In this document: positions 8,003 through 16,427 of the stretch, one piece after another
How the letters are laid out: each line of letters starts with the position of its first letter
Position numbering within the stretch: position 1 is the stretch's first letter
Origin: CAZOVB01 sp964583095
GTDB lineage: Bacteria; Planctomycetota; Phycisphaerae; SM23-33
NCBI GenBank assembly: GCA_964583095.1
Contig: CAZOVB010000027.1
Span: 1 to 53,418 of the forward strand
DNA length: 53,418 nucleotides
Direction: 5' to 3'
Notes under the pieces: model-generated
What the model was told of the DNA's origin: nothing
Database searches by the model: none
What the model saw: only the letters and a program-made list of their open reading frames with translations
Position numbers and translations under genes: made by a program

Positions 8003-8542
8003 ATGAAAGAATTAAGTAAATTAATGACTATTATGTTGTTTTTATTATCTTTGTTTTTAGTTCCCTTTAAATCCTTTGGGGATGAAACTTCAAGTACTGT
8101 TACTATATTTGCTGCTTCAGAGAGTATAGAACTAAAAGGAACTACAAGTACTTTTTCTTCTATCGCGGGGGCTAATATAGAAGGTACCAGTTTTTCTATT
8201 GATACGGCTCCAGTAGTGGCTATTGAAGTGATTAATAATACAACCCAAACAGAAGAAGAAAATTATCAAGGAAAGACTTTTCCTTCAGGGGTAACTTTAG
8301 AGATACAAGGGGGAGTGAACATTTTACAACCTCCAGGGACTTTAAAGACCCCACAGAGAAGTAATTTTTTGATCAATAAATTTGGTTACTATGAACTGGA
8401 TACCAGGAATTTAACTATTTTGAAACCTAAACTTGTTTCTTCTGCTACTCCAGGAATAGATATAAAGGTATTTTTCACTTACTCTAACATACAGCATTCA
8501 CCTTTAGATAATTTATTTAGTGAAAACTACCCTTATCAATGA
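8003..8542 (+). CDS. Second exported beta-rich protein in the head cluster
   Basis: 179 aa with a Sec signal peptide (MKELSKLMTIMLFLLSLFLV, then PFKSFG, likely cleaved before DETSS). The mature domain is Thr/Ser-rich with alternating hydrophobics (TVTIFAASESIELKG, VTLEIQGGVNIL, IDIKVFFTYSN), suggesting a beta sandwich. The ribosome-binding site is AAAAGAGGT. Length and architecture match the protein at 4193-4747, and both contain a G-Y/L-Y-x-x-D element before a final pair of beta strands. Its position directly after the capsid operon core would suit a decoration protein, but the signal peptide argues for export to membrane or periplasm. It overlaps the glycosyltransferase-like gene (ATGA). 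Confidence 0.8.
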   Translation: MKELSKLMTIMLFLLSLFLVPFKSFGDETSSTVTIFAASESIELKGTTSTFSSIAGANIEGTSFSIDTAPVVAIEVINNTTQTEEENYQGKTFPSGVTLEIQGGVNILQPPGTLKTPQRSNFLINKFGYYELDTRNLTILKPKLVSSATPGIDIKVFFTYSNIQHSPLDNLFSENYPYQ

Positions 8543-9399
8543 AAGAAGTAATTATATACAATAGACCTTTAATCAAACCCTCAAACAAGTTAAGAGATTT
8601 AGAGATAGAGAACGCTTGTTTGAGGGACACCACCACTTGCTTAGCTTCTGGTATATTAAAACTTGGTTTTTCTATTTTTTGGAATGATCTTAAAAATAAT
8701 GTTACGATTAAAAGAGATAATGCTAAGTATTATGTAATAAATGTTAATTCTTCAAGGTTAAATGAAATTATAAAGTTTCATGATAACTTAGATCAAATAG
8801 GATTATTCATTGATTCTGGAAGTTTTAGACAAAATCACTTAAATCATTATAGAACAATATATAAACATAGACCATTTTGGGTGAGCAACACTGATAAAGG
8901 GCATATAAGATTAGATTCTTTTATGCTTGAAAATAAAAGAGAACCCTCTGAATACATATTAATCGCAGCTCCAGGAATCCCTCACTATCCTTATAAATCT
9001 ACTTTTGAATGGGTTAAAGAAAAATTAAGATTAATTAATCATTACTCTTTTCCTGTAAAAGTTAGATTGCATCCATTGGATACATCAAAGAACGACTATC
9101 AATGGAAAGAAATTAATGATAAAATAGACAGAGAGGAAAAACCAGAAAAAAGCTTAGCAAAAGCGTTAGTTTTGATTACAAGTGCTTCTTCAATTGCTCT
9201 TGAGGCATTCATCAGAGGGGTACCAGTGATAGCTGATAACCATGCACCATACTACTTAGTAGCCTATAAAAACTTAGAAGAGGCTCTTAATCATCAGAAT
9301 AATAAGAGTCAAATAAAATTTTTAGAAAGATTTGTTTATACCCAATTTTCACCAAAAGAGTTGTGTACAGGCGAAGGGTTTTTAGAATTATTAAAGTAG
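8539..9399 (+). CDS. GT-B-like glycosyltransferase (capsule-synthesis type)
   Basis: 286 aa. The C-terminal half resembles the nucleotide-sugar domain of capsule polysaccharide transferases: VKVRLHPLD, a variable stretch, then SLAKALVLITSASSIALEAFIRGVPVI, in which a conserved Ser and Glu precede a Gly-x-Pro-Val turn, and AAPGIPHYP as a likely strand-turn earlier. The N-terminal half is a divergent acceptor domain. No membrane segment is seen. The gene sits between an exported protein and a membrane coiled-coil protein inside the head cluster, overlapping its predecessor by 4 nt. It might glycosylate a virion protein or a host surface polymer; neither target can be read from the sequence. Confidence 0.6.
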   Translation: MKEVIIYNRPLIKPSNKLRDLEIENACLRDTTTCLASGILKLGFSIFWNDLKNNVTIKRDNAKYYVINVNSSRLNEIIKFHDNLDQIGLFIDSGSFRQNHLNHYRTIYKHRPFWVSNTDKGHIRLDSFMLENKREPSEYILIAAPGIPHYPYKSTFEWVKEKLRLINHYSFPVKVRLHPLDTSKNDYQWKEINDKIDREEKPEKSLAKALVLITSASSIALEAFIRGVPVIADNHAPYYLVAYKNLEEALNHQNNKSQIKFLERFVYTQFSPKELCTGEGFLELLK

Positions 9400-9408
9400 G
9401 TTGCATTA

Positions 9409-9858
9409 ATGGATATTACATTAGGTAATATTATATCAGTTATTAGTTTTATTTTTATTAGTGGGTTGAATGTAGTATCAGTAGCATATTTTATGGGTAA
9501 ATTATCTACTAAGGTTGATCTACATAAAGAGCAGAATATACAATCTAATAAGAATATAAAAGACTTGATTTTATTAAAAGAAGAATCTCAAGAAAATAAA
9601 TTAAATTATATGTCTGAGATTCTAAAAAATGAAGCAGAATCCAATAAGAACATAATTAATGATAAAATAGAGTACTTAAAAATAGAGGTAAATAAAACCT
9701 TAAATAATGGTCTTTTAAGCACTGTTAAAAGTTTATCTGTTAGTGATGAAGTACAAAGCAGTAAATTAGAAGAAATAAAAAAAGAAATAAATGAATTAAA
9801 AACACAAAGTAAATGCCTCTATTGTAGAGAGGATAATAAACATGACACTATCAATTGA
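9409..9858 (+). CDS. Membrane-anchored coiled-coil protein
   Basis: 149 aa: one N-terminal membrane helix (IISVISFIFISGLNVVSVAY, about residues 8-27), followed by about 100 residues of charged heptad-like sequence and a C-terminal CLYCREDNKHD element that could bind a metal or form a disulfide. This topology resembles an inner-membrane spanin or a holin accessory, but the location amid connector genes is unusual for lysis. It overlaps the next gene by 17 bases. Confidence 0.55.
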   Translation: MDITLGNIISVISFIFISGLNVVSVAYFMGKLSTKVDLHKEQNIQSNKNIKDLILLKEESQENKLNYMSEILKNEAESNKNIINDKIEYLKIEVNKTLNNGLLSTVKSLSVSDEVQSSKLEEIKKEINELKTQSKCLYCREDNKHDTIN

Positions 9859-10384
9859 TACAACCCCAGCTGGAACAGATGCAAATAGTTATAACACTAT
9901 TCAGGAAGCAGATAATTATTTTGAATCAGATTTAGCTTTTAATCCTATTTGGACCGCTTTAACCGAAGAAGAAAAGAAAGCAAAGTTGATCTTTTCAACC
10001 AGAGGTATTGATAGAAATAACTTTATATCCAGGAAGTATAGAGACTTTTCCTTTGATACAAATGAACAGAATTTAGAATTTCCACGATTATCAGATATTA
10101 GAATAGATGAAATACATCCAAGAATAAAAAAAGCCCAATTGGAAATGTTAAAATACATTCATTTTAATTCTGATGAAAGTACAGGGGAGACAACTATAAA
10201 GAATGAGATTGTATCAGTTAATGTAAGTCAAGTGGTATCTGTAGGGTTTAAACCTTATAAGTCTATAGAATCAAAAGAGTCTGCTCAAGCTGTTGGAAGT
10301 TCGTTAGAGGCAGTAGATAATTTGTTAAGGCCTTGGCTTACTGATGACCCTTATGGTTCAGGTTCTTTTAATTGGGTTAAGTAA
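9842..10384 (+). CDS. Head-tail connector (adaptor) protein
   Basis: 180 aa. The start pattern SYNTIQEADNYFES, followed by W, a helical segment LIFSTRGIDRNNFISRKY, then QNLEFPRLSD and IHPRIKKAQLEMLKYIH, is the signature of the phage adaptor family sometimes annotated as DnaT-like ssDNA-binding. It would bind the underside of the portal and form the first connector ring. A GAGAGGAT ribosome-binding site lies inside the preceding gene. The C-terminus (LRPWLTDDPYGSGSFNW) matches the usual family ending. Confidence 0.75.
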   Translation: MTLSIDTTPAGTDANSYNTIQEADNYFESDLAFNPIWTALTEEEKKAKLIFSTRGIDRNNFISRKYRDFSFDTNEQNLEFPRLSDIRIDEIHPRIKKAQLEMLKYIHFNSDESTGETTIKNEIVSVNVSQVVSVGFKPYKSIESKESAQAVGSSLEAVDNLLRPWLTDDPYGSGSFNWVK

Positions 10385-10390
10385 TTTACT

Positions 10391-12241
10391 ATGGCTAAAA
10401 AAGCCCCTACATTCTTTGACTATATTTTGAAAAGAACTTTATTAGTTGAAAGCGCGGCTAATGGGGTAGGTCAAGAACTAACTTCAGTTTTAGAAGAAAG
10501 CTTAAACAATGTAAAGGTTAAACTTGAGAATTATAAAGGGGATAGAACTTTTACTAAAACTTATTTTGAGAGAGCACAAATAGAATTAACAGGAACTATA
10601 AAAGAACTTGACAAAAAGTACAATAATATTATATCAGATTCAACTAAAAAGATGGTTGATTCAGAGTATGATTCTGTTACAAGAAAATTAAGAGGAAGTG
10701 CAGGGAAAGAGTTAAAAGAATCAAACTACACGATACCTTTAGAGACAGTACAGAACTTCCTTTCTGAACCAATGGGGGGAGATTTTTTAGAGAATTATAT
10801 ACAAAATCATTTATCCAGTGTGCAAAGAACTATAAGACAGACAATGGCTACCGCGATAACTTTAAATGAAACTGTGCAACAGGCAGCTAACCGATTAAGG
10901 ATAATTGATGGTATAGGGAATAAAGGCGCGAACATGATAGCTAGAACGGTTTTTAATCATTCTAGCAATGCTACAAGATTGAAAAGTTATGAAGAAAACT
11001 CTGATTTAATTAAAAAATATAGATTTGTGGCTACTTTAGATAGCCGTACAACTTTGATTTGTGCCACTACAGATGGAAATACTTATAATAGATTAAAAGA
11101 TGTGCCACAACCCCCATTACACCCTTCTTGCAGGTCTACAGTAATTCCTTTAACTGCTTTGGATTTGGCTTTAGAAGAAGACGGAACTTTTGAGGATACA
11201 AGACCAGCTGTAGTGAATCAGAAAGCAAAAACTGTTAAGCATAGGGATGGTACCACCTCAACAAAGTTTACAGAAAAAGAGGTAGAACAACTTCCTTCTG
11301 GTACAACTTTCAAAGATTTTTTTGAAAGGCAACCTGAAACCTGGAAAAAATCTTATTTAGGAAAGTCAAGGTATGAACTTTATAAAAGTGGTAATATAGA
11401 ATTTAAAGACCTTGCAAAAAATAATCAGGTTGTAGGTTTAGATCAACTAAAAACAAAAGCAGAGAAAACAACTACTCCCCCTTTAAAATCTATTTTTGGT
11501 AAAAGATCAGATGTACCTATAAAAGAAAAAGAGTTAGTTGATAACTTCAAATTAGATTTAACAGAGTCAGAGTTAAACAATGCTACAAAAAATTGGAATA
11601 AAGATTTTAAAATACCGCCTAATAATTTTATAAATGGAGTAAAGAATAGTATCCCTGAAGAGTTGGAATTAGAAGACCTTTATGTAACCATACCTACTAG
11701 GGAAGAGAAAAAAAGGACTTATAATTTTGACTTTATTTTTAGAGGTAAGAATAAAGAACTTATAAGGTTAACCAGAGGGTTTGATTTTAAAGAAGGAGAG
11801 AAGATAGTAAAGCATTCATTCTTCAAATTATCCCCTGATTTAAGAAATAAAGGGCTTGCAAAAAAAGTATTAAACGACTGGTTAGATTTATATGAAGAAA
11901 TTGGTATACAAAAGATAGATATTAATGCTAATATAGATGTAGGCGGTTATGCCTGGGCTAGGTATGGGTTTACCCCTACAAAAGATTTTTGGAAAACGTA
12001 TAAAAATGATTTGTTAGAAAAATTAGAAATAATGTGGAAGGATATTATTCCAGAAAATGAATTTAATTATTTATCTAATTTAATGAAAGAAGATAATCCT
12101 AAAAATATCTGGAAGATAGCAGATTCTAAATTAGGTAAGGATTTATTATACAATGAATCGTGGGAAGGTGAATTTAATTTTAATGATGCAGAGCAGTTTA
12201 ATAGACTTAAAAAATACATTAATTGGAAAAGTAAAAAATGA
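10391..12241 (+). CDS. MuF minor head protein fused to a GNAT-like domain
   Basis: 616 aa. Residues about 20-250 form a Mu gpF-like head morphogenesis domain, ending in the diagnostic LDSRTTLICATTDGN (216-230) and VPQPPLHPSCRST (238-250). The linker is hydrophilic. Around residues 470-545 there is a GNAT acetyltransferase-like block: FKLSPDLRNKGLAKKVLNDW, corresponding to the acetyl-CoA pyrophosphate loop (R-x-x-G-L-A), then IDINANIDVGGYAWARYGF. A helical tail follows. MuF proteins with enzymatic C-termini are known as polymorphic toxins or injected effectors of phages, so this protein may travel with the DNA and modify a host target. Substrate unknown. It overlaps the next start by 4 nt. Confidence 0.8.
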   Translation: MAKKAPTFFDYILKRTLLVESAANGVGQELTSVLEESLNNVKVKLENYKGDRTFTKTYFERAQIELTGTIKELDKKYNNIISDSTKKMVDSEYDSVTRKLRGSAGKELKESNYTIPLETVQNFLSEPMGGDFLENYIQNHLSSVQRTIRQTMATAITLNETVQQAANRLRIIDGIGNKGANMIARTVFNHSSNATRLKSYEENSDLIKKYRFVATLDSRTTLICATTDGNTYNRLKDVPQPPLHPSCRSTVIPLTALDLALEEDGTFEDTRPAVVNQKAKTVKHRDGTTSTKFTEKEVEQLPSGTTFKDFFERQPETWKKSYLGKSRYELYKSGNIEFKDLAKNNQVVGLDQLKTKAEKTTTPPLKSIFGKRSDVPIKEKELVDNFKLDLTESELNNATKNWNKDFKIPPNNFINGVKNSIPEELELEDLYVTIPTREEKKRTYNFDFIFRGKNKELIRLTRGFDFKEGEKIVKHSFFKLSPDLRNKGLAKKVLNDWLDLYEEIGIQKIDINANIDVGGYAWARYGFTPTKDFWKTYKNDLLEKLEIMWKDIIPENEFNYLSNLMKEDNPKNIWKIADSKLGKDLLYNESWEGEFNFNDAEQFNRLKKYINWKSKK

Positions 12242-12498
12242 GTGAAGAGCTTTTTTATTTGAGTAATGGAAAGAAGAAAGATGAAGCATTACATAATGAT
12301 ATATTAGAAGATAAACCTGCAAATATTTTTACTAAATTACAATCTTTTCATTCTTCTGTTATTGATGATAATTTAGAACCAGCCTTTGCTTTAGAATTTT
12401 TTGAATTAGAACCAAAAGATTTAAATACAAGAGAAAATGAAACGATTATAAAAAGTAGAGCAGGTAGAGGTTTAAAATCTTATTCCATGAGTGTTTAA
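12238..12498 (+). CDS. Small acidic protein of unknown function
   Basis: 86 aa, acidic, no recognised domain or membrane segment; it ends in a basic, Ser-rich tail (SRAGRGLKSYSMSV). It overlaps the MuF-GNAT gene by four bases (ATGA) and the next start follows one base after its stop, so it is translationally coupled on both sides. Because it directly follows a possible effector it could be an immunity or chaperone partner, but that is only context. Confidence 0.55.
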   Translation: MSEELFYLSNGKKKDEALHNDILEDKPANIFTKLQSFHSSVIDDNLEPAFALEFFELEPKDLNTRENETIIKSRAGRGLKSYSMSV

Positions 12499-12499
12499 A

Positions 12500-12910
12500 A
12501 TGGGAAGTATAAACAACATAATTAATTCTATATTATCTAAGACTTTTCAAGATACTTTAATTCCAGGGTTAAACATAATCAAATCAATAACCATAAAACA
12601 AGCTGATATAGGTAATTATGACACTTCAACCGGTGATTCAAGTTATACCACTAATGATTTTGTTGTTAATGCTGCAATCAGAGAATTAAATTTTAAAGAA
12701 ATACAATCCATAAATGCGAACAGACAGTCTTTAGCTGAGGATGGGGATTTATTGTTAACAGTAGGTTTAGTAGATCAAACAACCCCAGATAGTTTAAGCA
12801 TGGATGATATTATTTTGATTAATGATGATAATTACATTATAATTGACTATAAAACAAAGCAACTTGCAGGAAGTGATTTAGTTTGGCTTATCATAGCCAG
12901 GAAAATATAA
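12500..12910 (+). CDS. Probable head-closure / connector protein
   Basis: 136 aa from the ATG at 12500; an in-frame GTG at 12491 is less likely because it overlaps the upstream stop. The protein is mainly beta: SITIKQADIGNYDTSTG, then VVNAAIRELNFKEI, and a closing strand pattern DDIILINDDNYIIIDYKTK. These features and the gene order (adaptor, MuF, this gene, gp10-like neck, tail terminator) match head-closure (stopper) proteins that seal the portal channel after packaging. Confidence 0.6.
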   Translation: MGSINNIINSILSKTFQDTLIPGLNIIKSITIKQADIGNYDTSTGDSSYTTNDFVVNAAIRELNFKEIQSINANRQSLAEDGDLLLTVGLVDQTTPDSLSMDDIILINDDNYIIIDYKTKQLAGSDLVWLIIARKI

Positions 12911-12920
12911 AGGTTATAAA

Positions 12921-13376
12921 ATGCCTGCTCAATTTAAGTTAGGTCACAATGCAAAAAAAGTTATAGACGGGATAAACAAACAATTTGGAACTAAAAGGGA
13001 AGCACAATATGAGATTGCAAGACAAGTTATTTTTTCAACTTTCCAATTTATTATTTTAAGGTCTCCAGTAGATACAGGGAGATATAGAGCAGCTCATACA
13101 ATAGAAAAAGGTACCCCCACTGCTTTGAATAGTTCAAATTTGGTTTTGAAGGGTATGGATAAAGGTTATTATAACGCTAAATCAAAAGAAGCTGAGTTAA
13201 AATTAAAAGAAGTTCTGAAATTAGAAGAAGGAAGATTAACAAAGAAATTATACATTATTAACCCTCTACCTTATGCTTGGCCTATTGAAAGAGGGCATAG
13301 CAGTCAAGCCCCTAATGGTGTTTATACATTAGGCAGAGAAAGAGCAAAGAAAATATGGAAAGCTGCAATTAAATAA
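12921..13376 (+). CDS. Neck protein, HK97 gp10-like
   Basis: 151 aa. The signature RSPVDTGRYRAAHTIEKG, followed later by LYIINPLPYAWPIERGHSSQ and APNGVYTL, is typical of the HK97 gp10-like neck/tail-completion family, which joins the head stopper to the tail terminator. The length is normal. Its stop overlaps the next start (TAATG). Confidence 0.8.
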   Translation: MPAQFKLGHNAKKVIDGINKQFGTKREAQYEIARQVIFSTFQFIILRSPVDTGRYRAAHTIEKGTPTALNSSNLVLKGMDKGYYNAKSKEAELKLKEVLKLEEGRLTKKLYIINPLPYAWPIERGHSSQAPNGVYTLGRERAKKIWKAAIK

Positions 13377-13810
13377 TGCTGAATGTGTATTCAAAGATAG
13401 GTAGAGCAATTGAGGAAAGGTTTAGTGATAATTGGGCTTTAACCAATGTTCAGTATTTAAATACAAGATTAGATAGTAATTCTTTAAACAAATATATAGC
13501 TCTTTCTATTTTAGGTGTAGATGCTGATCAAAATACATTAGGTTTAACAGTAAGTAAAGGGGAAGTTAGTAATTACATATTGGTTGTACAAATATTTGTA
13601 AAAAAAGCTTTAGGTTCTGGAGAAATGGAAGAGATAGCTGATACATTGGTTAATTTATTGAATAGAAAAACATTAATACTTTTGGTGCCTGGAAGTTCTG
13701 AGCGCGGTAGAGTTCAGTTTGAAGTACCTCAACCCCCTTCCCCTGTTAATACAGATAGAGAAGCCTGGTTCCAGTGGAATATGAATTTTCCTTTCAGAGT
13801 ATCTATATAG
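13376..13810 (+). CDS. Tail terminator-like protein
   Basis: 144 aa. N-terminal helix (VYSKIGRAIEERFSDNW), then alternating beta strands (YILVVQIFVKKALGSG) and a helix (MEEIADTLVNLLN), the fold order of tail terminators (lambda gpU/DUF4128-like). The position between the gp10-like neck protein and the tail-tube gene supports a ring that ends tail polymerisation and docks to the head. Confidence 0.65.
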   Translation: MLNVYSKIGRAIEERFSDNWALTNVQYLNTRLDSNSLNKYIALSILGVDADQNTLGLTVSKGEVSNYILVVQIFVKKALGSGEMEEIADTLVNLLNRKTLILLVPGSSERGRVQFEVPQPPSPVNTDREAWFQWNMNFPFRVSI

Positions 13811-13818
13811 AGGGGTAA

Positions 13819-14475
13819 ATGGACGATTCTTTTTATTTGGCTTGGTTAGACGCGAAAGAAACACTTTATTCTATTAGTAGAAGACCTAATAAAATAATTT
13901 GTTATAGGGCTTTACCGCGTTTTATTCGCAAAGTTGATGATTTTGAAAATGTTATAGATGTAGGATGCAGTACCTATGCTATAAAACAGTACGCTAATAA
14001 CTTTTATTTCAAAGAAAAATATTACTATTGTTTGGAGAAAAGTAAGTACAAAAAGTTAATAGCAGAACAGGAATTAAAAGATTTTGATAATGTGAAAATA
14101 GTTCAGGGTGATATATTAAACATAAATGAAGAATTATTTTTTGAGTTTGATTTTTTAATATCAACTCATTTACTTACTTTACTTAACCCAAAGGAAAGAG
14201 AAACCGCCTTACAAAATATGTTAAGATTAGTTAAACCTAAAGGTTATTTATTGATACAATGTAAAATAACAGACTATCAAAAGAATAAAAAATTATTTAA
14301 TAGATGTTATGTATTAGATAAAAAATATTATAGACGTTATTTATGTAAAAAATTTGAAGAAAGAACAAAGAAAGAAGCAGGGGTTTTAATGCGTGTTGCT
14401 TCTTTAATAGTTTCTTATTTTGATTGGTTTGGAAGACCAAGTAATTGCTTAATACTAATTAAAAAAGGGCTTTAA
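13819..14475 (+). CDS. SAM-dependent methyltransferase-like protein
   Basis: 218 aa with class I methyltransferase motifs: NVIDVGCSTYAI (motif I, degenerate GxGxG with Gly-Cys-Ser), an acidic turn YYCLEKSKY, NVKIVQGDIL (motif III region), FDFLISTHLLTLL (motif IV) and LRLVKPKGYLLIQC (post-motif IV strand). The start has a good AGAGGGGT site. It is inserted between the tail terminator and tail-tube genes, where most phages have nothing, so it is probably cargo. It may modify a virion protein, DNA or a host glycan; no target-recognition domain is visible. Confidence 0.65.
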   Translation: MDDSFYLAWLDAKETLYSISRRPNKIICYRALPRFIRKVDDFENVIDVGCSTYAIKQYANNFYFKEKYYYCLEKSKYKKLIAEQELKDFDNVKIVQGDILNINEELFFEFDFLISTHLLTLLNPKERETALQNMLRLVKPKGYLLIQCKITDYQKNKKLFNRCYVLDKKYYRRYLCKKFEERTKKEAGVLMRVASLIVSYFDWFGRPSNCLILIKKGL

Positions 14476-14504
14476 CAAAATATATTTGTAATAAGGAGAA
14501 TAAA

Positions 14505-15983
14505 ATGGTTGACCCTATCCAAGCTAAGGGCAGTACCAGTATATTGACTTTTGATACTGAAGCTTCTAATAAAACATTACGTTCTGAAGGTTCTAGATAT
14601 GCGCGTAAACTACCTTTTAATACTTTTGATGTTAGACGTAGTACCCCTTTAGCTAAATCAAACACTTTAAGAGGAAATAGAAACCCTGTTAAACCATTCC
14701 GACAAAATAAAGATGTTGGAGGTCAATTGGTCATACCTATTGATAAAATAAGTATAGGTTATTGGCTATCTATGATCTTTGGTTTTCCCACTACTACAGA
14801 AAGTTCACCTTCAGATATTAAAACAGGTACTCCAACAATTACGATTACTTCCGGTGTTGCTACTTTAAGCGCGGCTCAATCTGATTGGCAGGTTGGAGAC
14901 AGAATAGAATACACAGTAGGCGGTGACACTGTTTATGCGTGGATTAAAACAATTAATTCTACTACAGAAGCAGTTGTGGTTGATCAATATGGTTTTGATA
15001 ATCTGGAAGATGTTACAACCGGTTCTAGTGTAGATGTTGATTCTATAAAACGAATTATATACACCCATACTTATAAAATAAGCCCGTGTGCTACTCTGCC
15101 TACATTTATGTTAGAATTTTATGATTGTTCCCAAAAGGTACCCACTTATCAAAAGTTTTTGGGAGATAAAATAAATACTTTCTCTATTGTATCAAATGCG
15201 CAGGGGGATGAATTAACTGCTTCTATGGATGTATTAGGGGCTGGTTATACAAAGTCTTCTGACAAGGCTAATTCTACCCCTGGTACAGTTGATATTTCTT
15301 CAGGTTCTGCAACATTTTCTGAGTCTCATTCTGATGTTGCAGTTGGAGATATGGTCATTTATGGTGATAATTATGATCAAGCATTTATAACAAACAAATC
15401 CTCTGACACTGCTATGACACTAAAAACAACTAGAGGCGGTTCAACCAACCCTGATGATGTAACAGGGGATACTGTACATGCTATTTTACGGGATGCAGAT
15501 TACATAGGAGGAGGGGCTGAAGAATTAGTAGAATTTACTTTTGATCGATATGAAATGGAAGACGCAACTGTTCAAGAGGGTGGAAGTAATAGTGATTTGC
15601 TAAAAACTTTAACCTTAAATTACAGTAATGAATTAGATGGAAGTAATTATACATTATCTTCCAATAATGAAAGACGGTCAATTCCTGAAGGCGTTTCCAG
15701 TGTTGACGGGAGCTTTGAAGCAGTTTTTGAAAATGATGATATTTTGGAAAAAGCAGAAGAAAGAGAAGAGTCATCTATTGAATTAGATTTTACTCATCCT
15801 GATAATGAAAGCTCTTTCACATTAACCATGAATGAGATACTTTATCAACCTAGGTCACCTGGAATTCCTGGACCTCAAGGTTTGGTTTTGGATTTAACTT
15901 TTATGGGGTATTATGATGATCATTCAGGGGAATCTGCTTTTACAATTGCTTTGATTAATACTCACCCTAGTTATGCTTTGTAA
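14505..15983 (+). CDS. Major tail tube protein
   Basis: 492 aa, beta-rich. The N-terminal part contains RSTPLAKSNTLRGNRNPVKP, then QLVIPIDKISIGYWLSMIFG, a pattern seen in large phage tail-tube proteins. Two similar internal segments occur: TITSGVATLSAAQSDWQVGD at about residue 114 and DISSGSATFSESHSDVAVGD at about residue 264. These look like a duplicated Ig-like or beta-sandwich insert. A strong AAGGAG site precedes the ATG. Position before the tail chaperone is canonical, and the unusually large size is explained by the duplicated inserts, probably displayed on the tube surface. Confidence 0.8.
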   Translation: MVDPIQAKGSTSILTFDTEASNKTLRSEGSRYARKLPFNTFDVRRSTPLAKSNTLRGNRNPVKPFRQNKDVGGQLVIPIDKISIGYWLSMIFGFPTTTESSPSDIKTGTPTITITSGVATLSAAQSDWQVGDRIEYTVGGDTVYAWIKTINSTTEAVVVDQYGFDNLEDVTTGSSVDVDSIKRIIYTHTYKISPCATLPTFMLEFYDCSQKVPTYQKFLGDKINTFSIVSNAQGDELTASMDVLGAGYTKSSDKANSTPGTVDISSGSATFSESHSDVAVGDMVIYGDNYDQAFITNKSSDTAMTLKTTRGGSTNPDDVTGDTVHAILRDADYIGGGAEELVEFTFDRYEMEDATVQEGGSNSDLLKTLTLNYSNELDGSNYTLSSNNERRSIPEGVSSVDGSFEAVFENDDILEKAEEREESSIELDFTHPDNESSFTLTMNEILYQPRSPGIPGPQGLVLDLTFMGYYDDHSGESAFTIALINTHPSYAL

Positions 15984-15995
15984 TTATTAATACAA

Positions 15996-16427
15996 ATGGA
16001 GATAGATATTATGGGAAGTCCGCTAATTTTAATAGATGATATAGATTATATTGATAATACAAGCCCTGCTTTTGAAGGTACAAAGTTCAGTAATTTTAAT
16101 TTTAAGATATTTTTTAATACTTTGACACGAAGTCAAGAATTTGCGATTGAAAAAAAGCACAGCAAACGAAGTAAAAGAGGTGCTTTAACCCTTAATGAAC
16201 CTGAATCAAATAAAGAAAAATTTGTCAAAATGGTTACTGATTGGGAAGGTATTCATTTAAATAAAGATGAACCGTTTCCTTGTACAAACGAAAATAAGGC
16301 TTTGTTATGCGAAAAATTTCCACCTTTTACAAATCTAATTATGCTTGCAATTAAGAACAATGAAACAGGTATTTTAGATGAAGCAGATTTAAGTAATGAG
16401 GTGGATGATAAGAAGGAAAATTTTTAA
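15996..16427 (+). CDS. Tail assembly chaperone, zero-frame product
   Basis: 143 aa. It starts as a small alpha-beta protein (RSQEFAIEKKHSKRSKR) and ends with LLCEKFPPFTNLIMLAIKNN, a pattern common in tail-assembly chaperones that coat the tape measure during tail growth. It lies directly between the tail tube and the tape measure. The frame stops at TAA 16425-16427, immediately after a slippery heptamer, and the -1 frame continues open for 129 further residues, which is the classical G/GT arrangement. Confidence 0.8.
   Translation: MEIDIMGSPLILIDDIDYIDNTSPAFEGTKFSNFNFKIFFNTLTRSQEFAIEKKHSKRSKRGALTLNEPESNKEKFVKMVTDWEGIHLNKDEPFPCTNENKALLCEKFPPFTNLIMLAIKNNETGILDEADLSNEVDDKKENF
16418..16424 (+). 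promoter_or_regulatory. Programmed -1 ribosomal frameshift site (AAATTTT)
   Basis: The heptamer A AAT TTT is aligned with the zero frame exactly as in canonical X XXY YYZ slippery sites: the preceding codon is GAA and the next codon is the stop TAA (16425-16427). Slippage by -1 re-reads AAA TTT TTA and enters a long open frame. Such a site between tail tube and tape measure is a conserved feature of long-tailed phages. Confidence 0.85.
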
